A DNA stretch of 64,000 nt from JBGSYJ01 sp041750915. Lineage in GTDB: Bacteria > Acidobacteriota > Thermoanaerobaculia > Gp7-AA8. The notes under the pieces are model-generated. The model worked only from the letters and a program-made list of their open reading frames with translations, searched no databases and was not told where the DNA came from. The translations under genes were made by a program, and so were the position numbers. The stretch is from the NCBI GenBank assembly GCA_041750915.1, contig JBGSYJ010000285.1, positions 1-64,000 on the forward strand. The letters are read 5' to 3'. This document shows positions 54,663 through 63,780 of the stretch, one piece after another (positions within the stretch are counted from its first letter, which is position 1; each line of letters starts with the position of its first letter).

Positions 54663-55736
54663 ATGACGAAACGCGATGACACCGCTGCCCCCAGGACCCG
54701 CCAGCACGGCGCGACGGTCAGGGACGTCGCATCCAGGGCAGGCGTGTCAGTAGCTACCGTGTCGCGAGTTTTGAATGATCAGAACGTCGTCCGTGAACCG
54801 ACGATCGGTCGCGTTCGGAGCGCGATGGAGGAGCTCAATTATGTTCCTCATGGCGGCGCGCGCAGCCTTTCCACTCGGAGGACGAATACTGTCGGTCTGG
54901 TGCTCCCGGATCTTCACGGCGAGTTCTTCTCGGAGATGATCCGCGGAGTCGACGTCGCGGCGCGAAGGCAGGGGTATCACTTGCTGGTCTCCGGATCGCA
55001 CAGCGACTGGAACGAGATGTCTGCGGTGGTCTCGGCAGTCCGTGGGCGAGTCGATGGGCTGATCGTAATGGCGCCGGAGCTCGACGCCGAGAACGTACAC
55101 ACGCATCTTCCTGCCGGACTTCCCGCGGTGCTGCTGAACTGCTACGCCACGAACGCATGGTCCATCGCCGTCGATAACGTCCGTGCTGCGCGCTCGATGA
55201 TGGATCATCTCGGATCGCTGGGTCACCGGCGCATTGCGTACATTCGCGGCCCCGAGGGCAACAACGACGCGGCCGAGCGCCTGCGTGGCTGGGGGGAAGC
55301 CCTGGGCGAATCTGGCGTGAGCCAGGAAAAGCTGCTTTTCGAGGGCGACTTCAGCGAGACCGCCGGCTACGGCGCGGCCTACGCGATCATGTCGGAGGAC
55401 ACGGATGCCACGGCGATTTTCGCAGGCAACGACGCGATGGCCATCGGTGCGCTCTGCGCGCTGCGCGAGTTGAATGTTCGCGTGCCCGAGGACATGGCGG
55501 TGGTCGGGTTCGACGACATTCCGCTCGCGCGGTTCGTCTCTCCGCCACTCACGACGATCAGCGTCGACATCGCCGAGCTCGGCCGACGCGCCTTCGATCT
55601 CGTACTTGAGGCGGGGGAGGAGGGCAGCACTCCGCGTCACTCAATCGTTCCCACCCGTCTGGTCATCCGCGAGTCGTGTGGCTCGCGCCCTTCATCGGGC
55701 AAAGCGTTGAAAGAGCTCTCGAAATCTGAGGCCTGA
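54663..55736 (+). CDS. LacI/GalR-family transcriptional regulator
   Basis: A 357-residue regulator. The N-terminal LacI helix-turn-helix reads ATVRDVASRAGVSVATVSRV with the hinge RSLSTRRTNTVGLVLPDLHG. The periplasmic-binding-protein-like domain follows with GHRRIAYIRGPEGN, TAIFAGNDAMAIGALCALRE and VVGFDDIPLARFVSPPLTTI. Such proteins bind a sugar or related effector. It is divergent from the E1 genes and carries an operator on its own promoter. The C terminus (SKSEA) ends just before the second family C repeat. Confidence 0.93.
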   Translation: MTKRDDTAAPRTRQHGATVRDVASRAGVSVATVSRVLNDQNVVREPTIGRVRSAMEELNYVPHGGARSLSTRRTNTVGLVLPDLHGEFFSEMIRGVDVAARRQGYHLLVSGSHSDWNEMSAVVSAVRGRVDGLIVMAPELDAENVHTHLPAGLPAVLLNCYATNAWSIAVDNVRAARSMMDHLGSLGHRRIAYIRGPEGNNDAAERLRGWGEALGESGVSQEKLLFEGDFSETAGYGAAYAIMSEDTDATAIFAGNDAMAIGALCALRELNVRVPEDMAVVGFDDIPLARFVSPPLTTISVDIAELGRRAFDLVLEAGEEGSTPRHSIVPTRLVIRESCGSRPSSGKALKELSKSEA

Positions 55737-55738
55737 GC

Positions 55739-55891
55739 ATGTGGCAGGGCCCTCCGAGGCCCTGCCTTGTCTGAATAGTAAGGATGAATGCAGTTGGAGC
55801 ATTCATCCAGCCGCGTCAGTCAGAGCTCCAGCCAGGTGTCGTACATCTTCACTGCTCGCCGAGGCAGGGCCTCGGAGGGCCCTGCCACATG
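55739..55891. repeat. Family C element copy 2 (GGCAGGGCC hairpins)
   Basis: Hairpins GGCAGGGCC...GGCCCTGCC at 55743-55766 and 55863-55886, in an overall palindrome bounded by CATGTGGC and GCCACATG. TTGGAGCATTCATCC at 55794-55808 is identical to copy 1. No ORF inside is credible. Confidence 0.88.
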
Positions 55892-55895
55892 GCGC

Positions 55896-55901
55896 TACAA
55901 T
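55896..55901 (+). promoter_or_regulatory. Candidate -10 box for a leaderless GNAT gene
   Basis: TACAAT is followed by exactly 6 nt and then the ATG at 55908. It would start the whole lipid-type operon. No Shine-Dalgarno sequence is present. Confidence 0.5.
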
Positions 55902-55907
55902 CTGCTG

Positions 55908-56927
55908 ATGCCGGCGACGATTGAATCCTTCCTGCCCGAGGAGGAGGGTGCTTCTTTCTACGAGCTGGTTACATCTGATACTCAGCGGACCGCTTCAACC
56001 ATCCGTCAACTGGCAAACCGCGGCCCCGTCCGCCTCTTCGTGGCGATCGGCGAGACGGGTCCCGTCGCGCGACTCGTCACGCAAATCTCACCGGCGTATC
56101 GCGATGGCGAGGGCAACCCGCTCGGTCTCATAGGATTCTTCGACGCACAGAACGACCCGGATGCGGTGTCTGAGCTCTTTGACGCCGCGGCGGCCACGCT
56201 CCGGCAATATGGCTCCCGTAAGATGATCGGGCCGATCGACGGCGACACGTGGCACCGATACCGGGTCAATGCGGGGCCGTTCGAGACACCTCCCTTTCTC
56301 CTCGAGCCGTGGAATCCGCCTTACTACGCTGAACTGTGGGAACGCTCGGGATTCACGATTCTCGAGACGTACTCATCGAGACGCATCGATGATGTGGAGC
56401 CTGTGGCCGAGCGACTGTCAGAGAAATTCGCCAGCGCACGAAATGGCGGCTACGTCTTCGAGCCCTTCGATCGAAGCGACTTTCAGCGGACACTCGAGCG
56501 CATCTACAGGCTGTCGCTCGAGATCTTCCGCGACAACTATCTGTACTCGGACATTTCGTTCGACGACTTCTGCTCGCTCTATTACGGAGCCGATCGGCTC
56601 ATCGAGGACGATTCCATCTGGTTCGCGAGGGCGCCTGACGGCAGCGACGCAGGCTTCGCGTTCACCTATCCCAACCGCACGCCGAAGGACCCGCACGGCG
56701 ATGCGTTGAACTTCAAGACCCTCGGAGTTCTGCCCGCTCACCGCCGCGGTGGCACCGGCGCCGCCCTGATGTTCTGTGGTTACGAGGCGGGACTGCGAAG
56801 GGGCTTTCAGGCTGTGAATCACTGCCTGATGCGCGCGGGCAACCCATCCGAGAAGCTCGACTCAGGTCACGGGAAACCATTCCGCGAGTATTTTCTCTAC
56901 GAGAGGGCGGTGAAGAGTGAAGGGTGA
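55908..56927 (+). CDS. GNAT-fold acyltransferase-like protein
   Basis: A 339-residue protein with a GNAT domain at its C-terminal end (about 225-335: NFKTLGVLPAHRRGGTGAAL carries the pyrophosphate loop). The N-terminal part (IESFLPEEEGASFYELVTSD, MIGPIDGDTWHRYRVNAG, WNPPYYAELWERSGF) resembles a second, degenerate GNAT-type fold. It probably transfers an acyl group to a small molecule or lipid headgroup made by the following operon genes; the substrate is unknown. The last residues (VKSEG) and stop lie in a GTGAAGA heptamer run. The start at 55908 has a -10-like box 6 nt upstream. Confidence 0.75.
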   Translation: MPATIESFLPEEEGASFYELVTSDTQRTASTIRQLANRGPVRLFVAIGETGPVARLVTQISPAYRDGEGNPLGLIGFFDAQNDPDAVSELFDAAAATLRQYGSRKMIGPIDGDTWHRYRVNAGPFETPPFLLEPWNPPYYAELWERSGFTILETYSSRRIDDVEPVAERLSEKFASARNGGYVFEPFDRSDFQRTLERIYRLSLEIFRDNYLYSDISFDDFCSLYYGADRLIEDDSIWFARAPDGSDAGFAFTYPNRTPKDPHGDALNFKTLGVLPAHRRGGTGAALMFCGYEAGLRRGFQAVNHCLMRAGNPSEKLDSGHGKPFREYFLYERAVKSEG

Positions 56928-57053
56928 AAGTGAAGAGTGAAAAAGGGGCCCTCACCCCTGACCCCTCTCCCGCCGGGAGAGGGGAACCACCGCCCGTGCA
57001 CGAGGGGTGGCGATGCCCCTCTCCCGACGGGAGAGGGGTCAGGGGTGAGGGAG
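56911..57053. repeat. Heptamer run plus family H palindrome
   Basis: GTGAAGA/GTGAAGG heptamers (56911-56944) contain the end of the GNAT gene. A palindrome follows with perfect 24-bp arms (56949-56972 and 57028-57051) that begin CCCTCACCCCTGACCCCTCT, and smaller hairpins inside. The right edge GGTGAGGGAG sits 6 nt before the next start codon and can act as its Shine-Dalgarno sequence. Confidence 0.85.
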
Positions 57054-57057
57054 CTTC

Positions 57058-58650
57058 ATGCGCAACCTGAGCCGGGGTTCCGGGAGCGTCGTCGAGCTCT
57101 TTCGCAATGTTGCACGCGAGCATCCTTCAAAGATTGCCTTTCATGAAGGCAGTGAGTCGATCCGGTTCGATGCTCTTTGGGAACGGATCGCACGATTCTC
57201 CACAGGTCTGGTGCAGAAGGGCTTCGGTCCGGGCGATCGCGCCATCGTCATGGTCCCGATGTCGATCGACCTCTACGTGGTCCTTCTCGGCGTTCTGAAG
57301 ACGGGCGGTACGGCAGTGTTTCTCGATCCGTGGGTTGGCTGGAGGCGCCTGATCGACCTGGCCCGTTTCGCGGGTGCCGCAGCGTGGATCGGAACGACGA
57401 AAAGTCACATCCCGCGGCTGTTCGATTCCGAGCTCCGTGCGATTCCGCTCGCGATCAGCCGCGGATCGTCGTTGCTAGCCCGCGAGTCGATGGCATCGAT
57501 CGAGTCGCACGGTGTTGACGAGGCGATTCACCAGTCCAGCGCCGAAGACACGGCGCTCGTGACGTTCACGACAGGATCGAGCGGTACGCCGAAGGGAGTT
57601 CGGCGTACGCACGGAATTCTCGAAGCGCAGCATCGCGCGCTTGCAGCGGAGTTTCCGGCGAAACCGGGCGAGGTCGATCTCTGCACGTTCCCCGTTTTTG
57701 CCCTGAACAATCTCGCGCTCGGCGTCACGACGGTGATTCCGCCGGTCGACCTGAAACGAATCGATCGCGCCGATCCGTACCGGGTCATGGAGGCTATCCG
57801 CCATCACCGGGTCACGACCGCGACCGCGTCACCTCCGCTCTTCGACGCGCTGGCGTATGCGGCGTCATCAGATGTCTCTTCATCGTTGCGACGGATTCTG
57901 ACTGGCGGAGCGCCTGTGGAAGATCGGCAGTTGCAGAGCTGGACGAAAGCGTTTCCCGACACATCCATCGAGGTCGTCTACGGCTCGACGGAAGCGGAGC
58001 CGGTGGCGCACCTCGGTTCCGCAGAGCGTCTCGAGCTCGCGGGCAGCCGCGGCTACACGGTTGGCCGGATCGCGTCTTCGGTCCGGGCCGCCGTCGTGCG
58101 GATCGATCGCGGGCCGCTCGAGGCGAAGAGTCGAAACGGATGGATCTCGCTGCAGGTTCCCCATGGTGACATCGGAGAATTGCTCGTTACCGGAGACCAT
58201 GTCTGTCGCGACTATGATCGCAATCCCGAAGCTGCGCGCGAGAACAAGATTGTCGATCCGGAGGGCGTGGTGTGGCACCGAATGGGGGACACCGGATGGT
58301 TCGACGATAGAGGGCGGTTTCGAATTGCGGGACGGGTTCACTCCACGATCGTGAGGAACGGATTGATGATTCACCCGCAGCTCGTCGAACAGGTCGCACG
58401 CGGTGAAGACCTGCGCATTCGCCGCGCCGCCGCAGTCGGAATCCCCGATCCGTCGATGGGCGAGAGGCTGGCGGTCGTCTGCGAAAGTGATGATGACGTC
58501 GCTTCCGCAGTCGAAAGCCGGCTTGGTGATGCAGAGATCACCTTCGATCAGGTTCTCGCGACATCGAAGCCTCTTCCTGTCGACCCTCGGCACAACAGCA
58601 AGGTCGATTATCCGGCACTGCGCGACATGCTCATGGATGGACGCGTCTGA
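57058..58650 (+). CDS. OleC-like acyl-AMP ligase
   Basis: A 530-residue AMP-dependent synthetase. The ATP loop TFTTGSSGTPKGVRR lies near 168-182, the adenylate motif in VYGSTEAEPVAHLG, the hinge region HRMGDTGWFDDRGRFRIAGR and the C-terminal catalytic Lys in PRHNSKVDYPALRD. The VYGSTEAEPVA region and overall length suit the OleC / fatty-acid ligase group, whose members adenylate acyl groups and can form beta-lactones; other Ole genes are absent here. The start ATG takes its ribosome-binding site from the repeat before it, and the stop overlaps the next gene by 1 nt. Confidence 0.85.
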   Translation: MRNLSRGSGSVVELFRNVAREHPSKIAFHEGSESIRFDALWERIARFSTGLVQKGFGPGDRAIVMVPMSIDLYVVLLGVLKTGGTAVFLDPWVGWRRLIDLARFAGAAAWIGTTKSHIPRLFDSELRAIPLAISRGSSLLARESMASIESHGVDEAIHQSSAEDTALVTFTTGSSGTPKGVRRTHGILEAQHRALAAEFPAKPGEVDLCTFPVFALNNLALGVTTVIPPVDLKRIDRADPYRVMEAIRHHRVTTATASPPLFDALAYAASSDVSSSLRRILTGGAPVEDRQLQSWTKAFPDTSIEVVYGSTEAEPVAHLGSAERLELAGSRGYTVGRIASSVRAAVVRIDRGPLEAKSRNGWISLQVPHGDIGELLVTGDHVCRDYDRNPEAARENKIVDPEGVVWHRMGDTGWFDDRGRFRIAGRVHSTIVRNGLMIHPQLVEQVARGEDLRIRRAAAVGIPDPSMGERLAVVCESDDDVASAVESRLGDAEITFDQVLATSKPLPVDPRHNSKVDYPALRDMLMDGRV

Positions 58651-59612
58651 TGACTGCGACGACCGGCATCGATGAGCGGACCGCTCCCTTTCTCCGCCGG
58701 TTTCACCTCTACCTCCGCGAGCGTTTTCCACTTCTCGGCCACGGCATCCTGATCGTCAGCTACTACTCTTCGAATCAGTTCCTTGCGCGCGCCATCACGC
58801 AGCCGGGAACTCCGATGCATTTCGACTGGGTGTCGATCGCCGGAGTCGTCGCGCTGCTCTGCTTTTTCTTTCACCTGCGCGTCTTCGATGAGCACAAGGA
58901 CTTCGAGGATGACAGTCGCTATTACCCTCACAGAGTTCTCCAGCGCGGGGTGATCACCCTTCGCGAGCTCCGCATCGTTGGAGGCATCGCCATCGCGCTC
59001 GAGCTGCTGATCTCGGCGTTTCGTGGCGCTGCTGCCACCACAGGCTGGCTGATTGCGTTCGTTTTCTCGCTGCTGATGCTCCGCGAGTTCTTCGCGCGCG
59101 ACTGGCTTCGCCGGCATTTTCTCGTCTACGCGATGAGCCACATGCTCCTCATGCCGCTCCTGTCGCTCTGGGTGTTCTCGTTTGCGACGGGACGCTACCC
59201 ATGGGAGGCGCCAGGACTCTACTGGATGTATGCCCTCGTCGGTCTGTTCGTGACCTTGAACTGGGAAGTCTCTCGCAAGATCCGCGCGCCTGAGCAGGAG
59301 ATCGAAGGGGTCGAAACCTACTCGACGATCTTCGGTACGTATGGTGCCGCCTGGCTCGTGCTCTTCATCCGCATCATCGACACCGCTCTCGTTGCCTACG
59401 TGGGATATGCCCTCGGCTTCGGCACGTTTTTCTATGTCGCGATCGCGCTGCTGTATCTCGCCTGTGTCGTCGGATTCCTGCAATTCCGGATCATGACGAC
59501 ACCGCGGTCGGCGAAGATGATGGAAGTGTATGCAGGTGTCTACATGATCGTCTTCGACATTCTCGTAGCGGTGGAACTCGGAAGAACTCGAGGCCTCGAG
59601 GTGTCGATGTGA
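58650..59612 (+). CDS. UbiA-like integral membrane prenyltransferase
   Basis: A 320-residue polytopic protein with about eight or nine membrane helices. The first aspartate-rich motif is near residues 75-90 (LRVFDEHKDFEDD), corresponding to the metal/diphosphate site of UbiA enzymes. The second is degenerate (RKIRAPEQEIEGVETYS), with Glu in place of the usual Asp residues. UbiA proteins transfer a prenyl group to an aromatic ring, glycerol phosphate or related acceptor. The overlap with the ligase and the dikinase (4-nt overlap downstream) indicates coupled translation, so it should act on the same pathway, with acceptor unknown. Confidence 0.82.
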   Translation: MTATTGIDERTAPFLRRFHLYLRERFPLLGHGILIVSYYSSNQFLARAITQPGTPMHFDWVSIAGVVALLCFFFHLRVFDEHKDFEDDSRYYPHRVLQRGVITLRELRIVGGIAIALELLISAFRGAAATTGWLIAFVFSLLMLREFFARDWLRRHFLVYAMSHMLLMPLLSLWVFSFATGRYPWEAPGLYWMYALVGLFVTLNWEVSRKIRAPEQEIEGVETYSTIFGTYGAAWLVLFIRIIDTALVAYVGYALGFGTFFYVAIALLYLACVVGFLQFRIMTTPRSAKMMEVYAGVYMIVFDILVAVELGRTRGLEVSM

Positions 59613-62305
59613 GCGGGCCTCCGATCCTTCGCATGGACGCTGGCGTGCACGCCGTCGGAGCGGCTGGAGGCAAGGGCGCGAATCTTTCACGCCTCGTGAA
59701 GCTGGGCCACGAAGTGCCTCCGTTCGTCGTAGTTTCTCCCGCGGCGCTGGACCAGGCGCTTCATTCGTCCGGAGCGATCAGTGCGATCGCGGAAATCCTC
59801 GCCGGACTGGATGCGGATCGAGTCGGTGAACAGGCTCGCGCGATTCAGTCCATCGTGTCGCAGACGCCCGTTCCGGATCAATTGCGCACGGAGATTCTGG
59901 ACGCCGTGCGCGAGATCATCGGATCGGACGATTTCGCAGCAGTGCGCTCTTCGGCTCTCGATGAAGACGCGGCTGCTTTGTCATTCGCAGGATTGCACGA
60001 CAGCTTTCTCTTCGTGCGCGGGGACGACGCTCTCATCGACGCGATCCGCCGCGTCTGGGCCTCCGCGTTCAACGAGAGGGCGCTCGCATACCGCTTGAGC
60101 TCCGGCGCCGGCGTGCACGCGATCTCCATCGCCGTCGTCGTGCAGAAAATGATCGATCCGCGGGCGAGCGGAGTCGTCTTCACCGTGAATCCGGTGAACG
60201 GAAGCGTGCAGCAGGTGCTCATCAATGCGCTCTATGGGACAGGGGAGGGGCTGGTGAGCCGCGGGTTCGACGCCGACAGCTTCGTCGTCGACAAGCAGAC
60301 GCTGAAGATCGAGGCGACGGTTGCCATCAAGTCCGAAGCGGTTGTGATGGCAGCGGGTGGGGGAGTGAAGGATGTCGCGGTGGCCGAAGATCGAGCGGGC
60401 CTCCCGAGTCTGTCGGATGAGGAAGCGAGGTCCGTTGCAAAGGCCGCGATCGCGATCGAGAACAGCTTCAGGAAACCGCAGGACATCGAGTTTGCGTTCG
60501 ATCATGCCGGGAAGCTCTTCGTTCTTCAGACGCGGCCGATCACGACAGCGGCGGAGTATGGTCCTGCTGCGGGAAATCCGCTTCTATGGGACAACTCGAA
60601 CATCATCGAGAGCTTTTCCGGCGTCACCTCGCCCATGACGTTCAGCGTGATCCGGCGCGCATACACGATCGTCTATCGATGCTTCGCGGAGGTAATGGGG
60701 ATCCGGCCGGGGGTTGTGCAGGAGAACCGGTTCGTCTTCGAGAACATGCTCGGCCTGTTCCGTGGTCAGGTGTACTACAACCTCCTCAATTGGTACCGGC
60801 TCGTCGGAATGTTCCCCGGGTTCAACTACAACCGGGCCTTCATGGAATCGATGATGGGTGTGCGGCAGCCGGCTGCCACCGTCGAAGCCGCGCCGCAGCC
60901 TGCGATGCAGCGCTATTTCGTCGAGTTGCCGGCCTTGCTGAAGCTTCTTGGCCGGTCCGGACGGAACTTCTTTCGCATTCGCACTCTCACTGCCGAGTTC
61001 GAGACGAACTTCCGCGAAAACTACAGTCGCTGGTCGAAGATCGATCTCGATTCACTCAGGCCGCACGAGCTGATGAATCTCTACCTCGAGTTCGAAGAGA
61101 GGGTGCTCTGGAAGTGGCGCGCGCCGATCATCAACGACTTCTTTGTGATGATCTTCTACGGCGTGCTTCGGAAGCTGACGGCGAAGTGGTGCGGTGATGA
61201 GGGAGGCTCGCTTCAGAACGATCTCATCTCCGGGGAAGGGGGGATCGAGAGTACGGAGCCGGCGAAACAGCTGCTGCGCATGGCGGCAGTCGCTGCGCGT
61301 GATGAAGCACTCCGCGAGGTGATCGTGACACAGGGGCCGGACGAGGCGCTGTCGAGGGTCCGCGGCGAAGCAAGGTTTGCATCCTTCAACGGAATGATTG
61401 ATCACTACCTCGAGCTCTACGGATTCCGCTGCATGAATGAGCTCAAGCTCGAGGAACCGTCGCTGCGCGACAACCCCGCGTTCCTGCTGATGCTGCTCCG
61501 GAACTATCTGACGGGTGACGCGAGCCGGCTCGATCTGGCCGCACAGGATGCGCGCGAGAAGGAGATCCGGAGGGATGCAGAACGGCGCGCCTTCGGTGCG
61601 ATTCGCTCTCCTTTCAAGCGGGCCGTCTTCCGGCGCGTCCTCGCCAACGCGCGCCTCGGAGTGAAGAACCGCGAGAACATGCGGTTCGCGCGGACCCGCA
61701 TCTTCGGTCTCGTGCGCGAGGTGATGCGCGCCATCGGCCGGCAGTTTACGGCGGAAGGACTCATCGCGACTCCCCAGGACGTCTTCTTCCTGACTTTGGA
61801 TGAAGTGTTCGATTACATCAAAGGTACGGCGGTTACCACCGATCTCGCAGGGCTGATCGATCTGCGGCGTCGAGAGTTCGAAGCGTACCGCGCAGGCACT
61901 CCCGCGGACGACCGCTTCGAGACGTTCGGCATGGCTTACCATCGCAATGCGTTCGCGGGCCCACGCGATGAGACGCCGATTGAGGAAGGAGTGCTGCGCG
62001 GAACGCCGTGCTCCCCAGGCCGGATCACCGGGGCGGTCAAAGTCCTGCGATCTCCTGACGAGGCGCGACTTTCCGGCGAAATCCTCGTCGCCGAGCGGAC
62101 CGATCCCGGATGGGTTCCGCTCTACCCGTCGATCTCGGGTCTGCTCATCGAGCGGGGGAGCATCCTGTCGCACTCGGCGATCGTCGCGAGAGAGATGGGG
62201 AGTCCGACGATCGTTGGGATTCGAGGTCTCACCGACACGTTGAAGAGCGGCGACGTCGTGACGATGGACGGCTCCGCGGGCTCGGTGCATGTCGTTGATC
62301 CTTGA
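59609..62305 (+). CDS. Rph-like small-molecule dikinase (PEP-synthase-type)
   Basis: An 898-residue protein with an N-terminal ATP-binding domain of PEP-synthase type (about 1-320; GGKGANLSRLVKLGHEVPPF, AVRSSALDEDAAALSFAGLH, VVVQKMIDPRASGVVFTVNP). A helical central region spans about 330-800. A C-terminal swivelling phosphohistidine domain (about 805-898) has LIERGSILSHSAIVAREMGS, where the His is the phospho-carrier. The PEP/pyruvate TIM barrel of true PEP synthase is missing. This layout matches rifampicin phosphotransferase-like enzymes, which pass the beta-phosphate of ATP to a small-molecule hydroxyl. The start is GTG, overlapping the UbiA-like stop. Confidence 0.88.
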   Translation: MSGPPILRMDAGVHAVGAAGGKGANLSRLVKLGHEVPPFVVVSPAALDQALHSSGAISAIAEILAGLDADRVGEQARAIQSIVSQTPVPDQLRTEILDAVREIIGSDDFAAVRSSALDEDAAALSFAGLHDSFLFVRGDDALIDAIRRVWASAFNERALAYRLSSGAGVHAISIAVVVQKMIDPRASGVVFTVNPVNGSVQQVLINALYGTGEGLVSRGFDADSFVVDKQTLKIEATVAIKSEAVVMAAGGGVKDVAVAEDRAGLPSLSDEEARSVAKAAIAIENSFRKPQDIEFAFDHAGKLFVLQTRPITTAAEYGPAAGNPLLWDNSNIIESFSGVTSPMTFSVIRRAYTIVYRCFAEVMGIRPGVVQENRFVFENMLGLFRGQVYYNLLNWYRLVGMFPGFNYNRAFMESMMGVRQPAATVEAAPQPAMQRYFVELPALLKLLGRSGRNFFRIRTLTAEFETNFRENYSRWSKIDLDSLRPHELMNLYLEFEERVLWKWRAPIINDFFVMIFYGVLRKLTAKWCGDEGGSLQNDLISGEGGIESTEPAKQLLRMAAVAARDEALREVIVTQGPDEALSRVRGEARFASFNGMIDHYLELYGFRCMNELKLEEPSLRDNPAFLLMLLRNYLTGDASRLDLAAQDAREKEIRRDAERRAFGAIRSPFKRAVFRRVLANARLGVKNRENMRFARTRIFGLVREVMRAIGRQFTAEGLIATPQDVFFLTLDEVFDYIKGTAVTTDLAGLIDLRRREFEAYRAGTPADDRFETFGMAYHRNAFAGPRDETPIEEGVLRGTPCSPGRITGAVKVLRSPDEARLSGEILVAERTDPGWVPLYPSISGLLIERGSILSHSAIVAREMGSPTIVGIRGLTDTLKSGDVVTMDGSAGSVHVVDP

Positions 62306-62427
62306 GAAGGGAGCGCTTCACAGTGATCTTCCCTCTGCCCGCCCTTAGCTGCGTCTCACGCGCAGGAAGAAGTTCGGGGAGAGGGGAGGACGTCGTCGGC
62401 ATCGACTGGCGCAATGGGCCAATGCAT

Positions 62428-63780
62428 CTACCGTGGAAACGCCTCGATAATCTCTGCCTGTTGCAACGCCGCGATCAGGGCAGCTGAAGCAAGCGCCAGG
62501 AGAAACGAGATCCCGCTCCAGCCGCGAGGGGACTCGCCCTCGAGACGCATGCGGCCCAGCGATGCATTGACAACAGTGATGAGAATGGCAGCGAATGCAA
62601 TTGCGCGAAGCGTGTCGAAGGATGGGGCTCCTCCCACGAGCATCCACACCGGAATTCCGACAACGAGCGCCGCGACTGCCGCGATCACGCCGGCTGCGAT
62701 CGCATCGCCCCATCGCTGGAACAGGTTCAGACGGATCCGCCCATCCCACCAGACGAGTGCGAGCACCATGATCGTGGCCATCAGATATGGCGCGTAAAAG
62801 AATCCGTACCGGCCGGTGAGATTGGCGGCGAGCAGCACGATGAACGGGACGAGGATGGCGTGGGTGATCACCCGCACACGGAGTGGCTCTCCTTCGCGTC
62901 CCATGACGAATGCCCGGACGAAGACGAAGGCGACGATGGCGAGGAGCACCGGCAGCGCCCATCGTCGCGACCCGAGAGACCATGTTGCGAAGGTGAAGAG
63001 AACGACGGCGATCATGCCGCCGGCGTTGAACGAACGAAACCGCCAGACGATGAGCGCCATGAGCGCAAAGATCGCGAGGAAGCTGATGTTCTGGTAGGCG
63101 ATCTCGGCGAGCGGCTTCGTCGTGATCTTCTGAAGAACGAAACAGACAGCAATCGGGATGAACAGGTTGTCCGTTCCGCGCAGTGAAATCGCTTCGAAGC
63201 CTGTCACCAGCATTGCGACGAGGAGCGCCGAGAGCACCGTCACTGGACGTGGCAGATCCGTCATCAGCAGCATCGGCAGATGAACCGCCAGGAATGCAAC
63301 CACGAGGAAGACGAGAGAGCCTTCCACGCTCTTGTGTTCGTCTTCGACCTCATAACGAAGACGCCCGTATCTGCTGCCGATCAGTGCTGCGAACGCATCG
63401 GCTACTGCGAGCACGAGCAGCGCGCTCACGTAGAGCCAGGGCTGATCCGCCGCGATCAGGAACACGATGAAGATCGCGAGTGGATAGTATTCGCTCCCTC
63501 TGCTCTTCCGCTCGACTCCGTGAAGGCTGCGCAGGAGGCCGAACCGACCTCCGAGGAAGAAGATCGCGGAGAGCGACGCTGTAAGCATCAGCACTACGAG
63601 CGGAGATCGGATCAGAAAGGGGAGGGAGAGCCCGACCAGCCCACCTCCAACGTGGACCAGCTTCCTCGTCCATTCGGGCTTTGCGTTCCCGACTCGAATC
63701 CAGATCTCGGCAGAAACAAGAAGGATGGCGAAGACGCTGGCTATGATCGCCGCCCCCGTAATGTCGGAGTTTGAGATCAC
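62428..63780 (-). CDS. Dolichol/phytol-kinase-like integral membrane protein
   Basis: A 450-residue membrane protein with about 12 hydrophobic helices. The N-terminal half has the CTP-dependent polyprenol-kinase pattern: PEWTRKLVHVGGGLVG, later AVADAFAALIGSRYGRLRYE and EDEHKSVEGSLVFLV. These motifs are typical of dolichol and phytol kinases and CDP-diglyceride-synthase-like enzymes. The second half (about 220-450) is a further membrane region without clear motif. It may phosphorylate a prenyl alcohol. The GTG start overlaps the stop of the preceding gene (GTGA), so the two are coupled. It faces the operon that ends with the dikinase. Confidence 0.78.
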   Translation of the reverse strand: MISNSDITGAAIIASVFAILLVSAEIWIRVGNAKPEWTRKLVHVGGGLVGLSLPFLIRSPLVVLMLTASLSAIFFLGGRFGLLRSLHGVERKSRGSEYYPLAIFIVFLIAADQPWLYVSALLVLAVADAFAALIGSRYGRLRYEVEDEHKSVEGSLVFLVVAFLAVHLPMLLMTDLPRPVTVLSALLVAMLVTGFEAISLRGTDNLFIPIAVCFVLQKITTKPLAEIAYQNISFLAIFALMALIVWRFRSFNAGGMIAVVLFTFATWSLGSRRWALPVLLAIVAFVFVRAFVMGREGEPLRVRVITHAILVPFIVLLAANLTGRYGFFYAPYLMATIMVLALVWWDGRIRLNLFQRWGDAIAAGVIAAVAALVVGIPVWMLVGGAPSFDTLRAIAFAAILITVVNASLGRMRLEGESPRGWSGISFLLALASAALIAALQQAEIIEAFPR

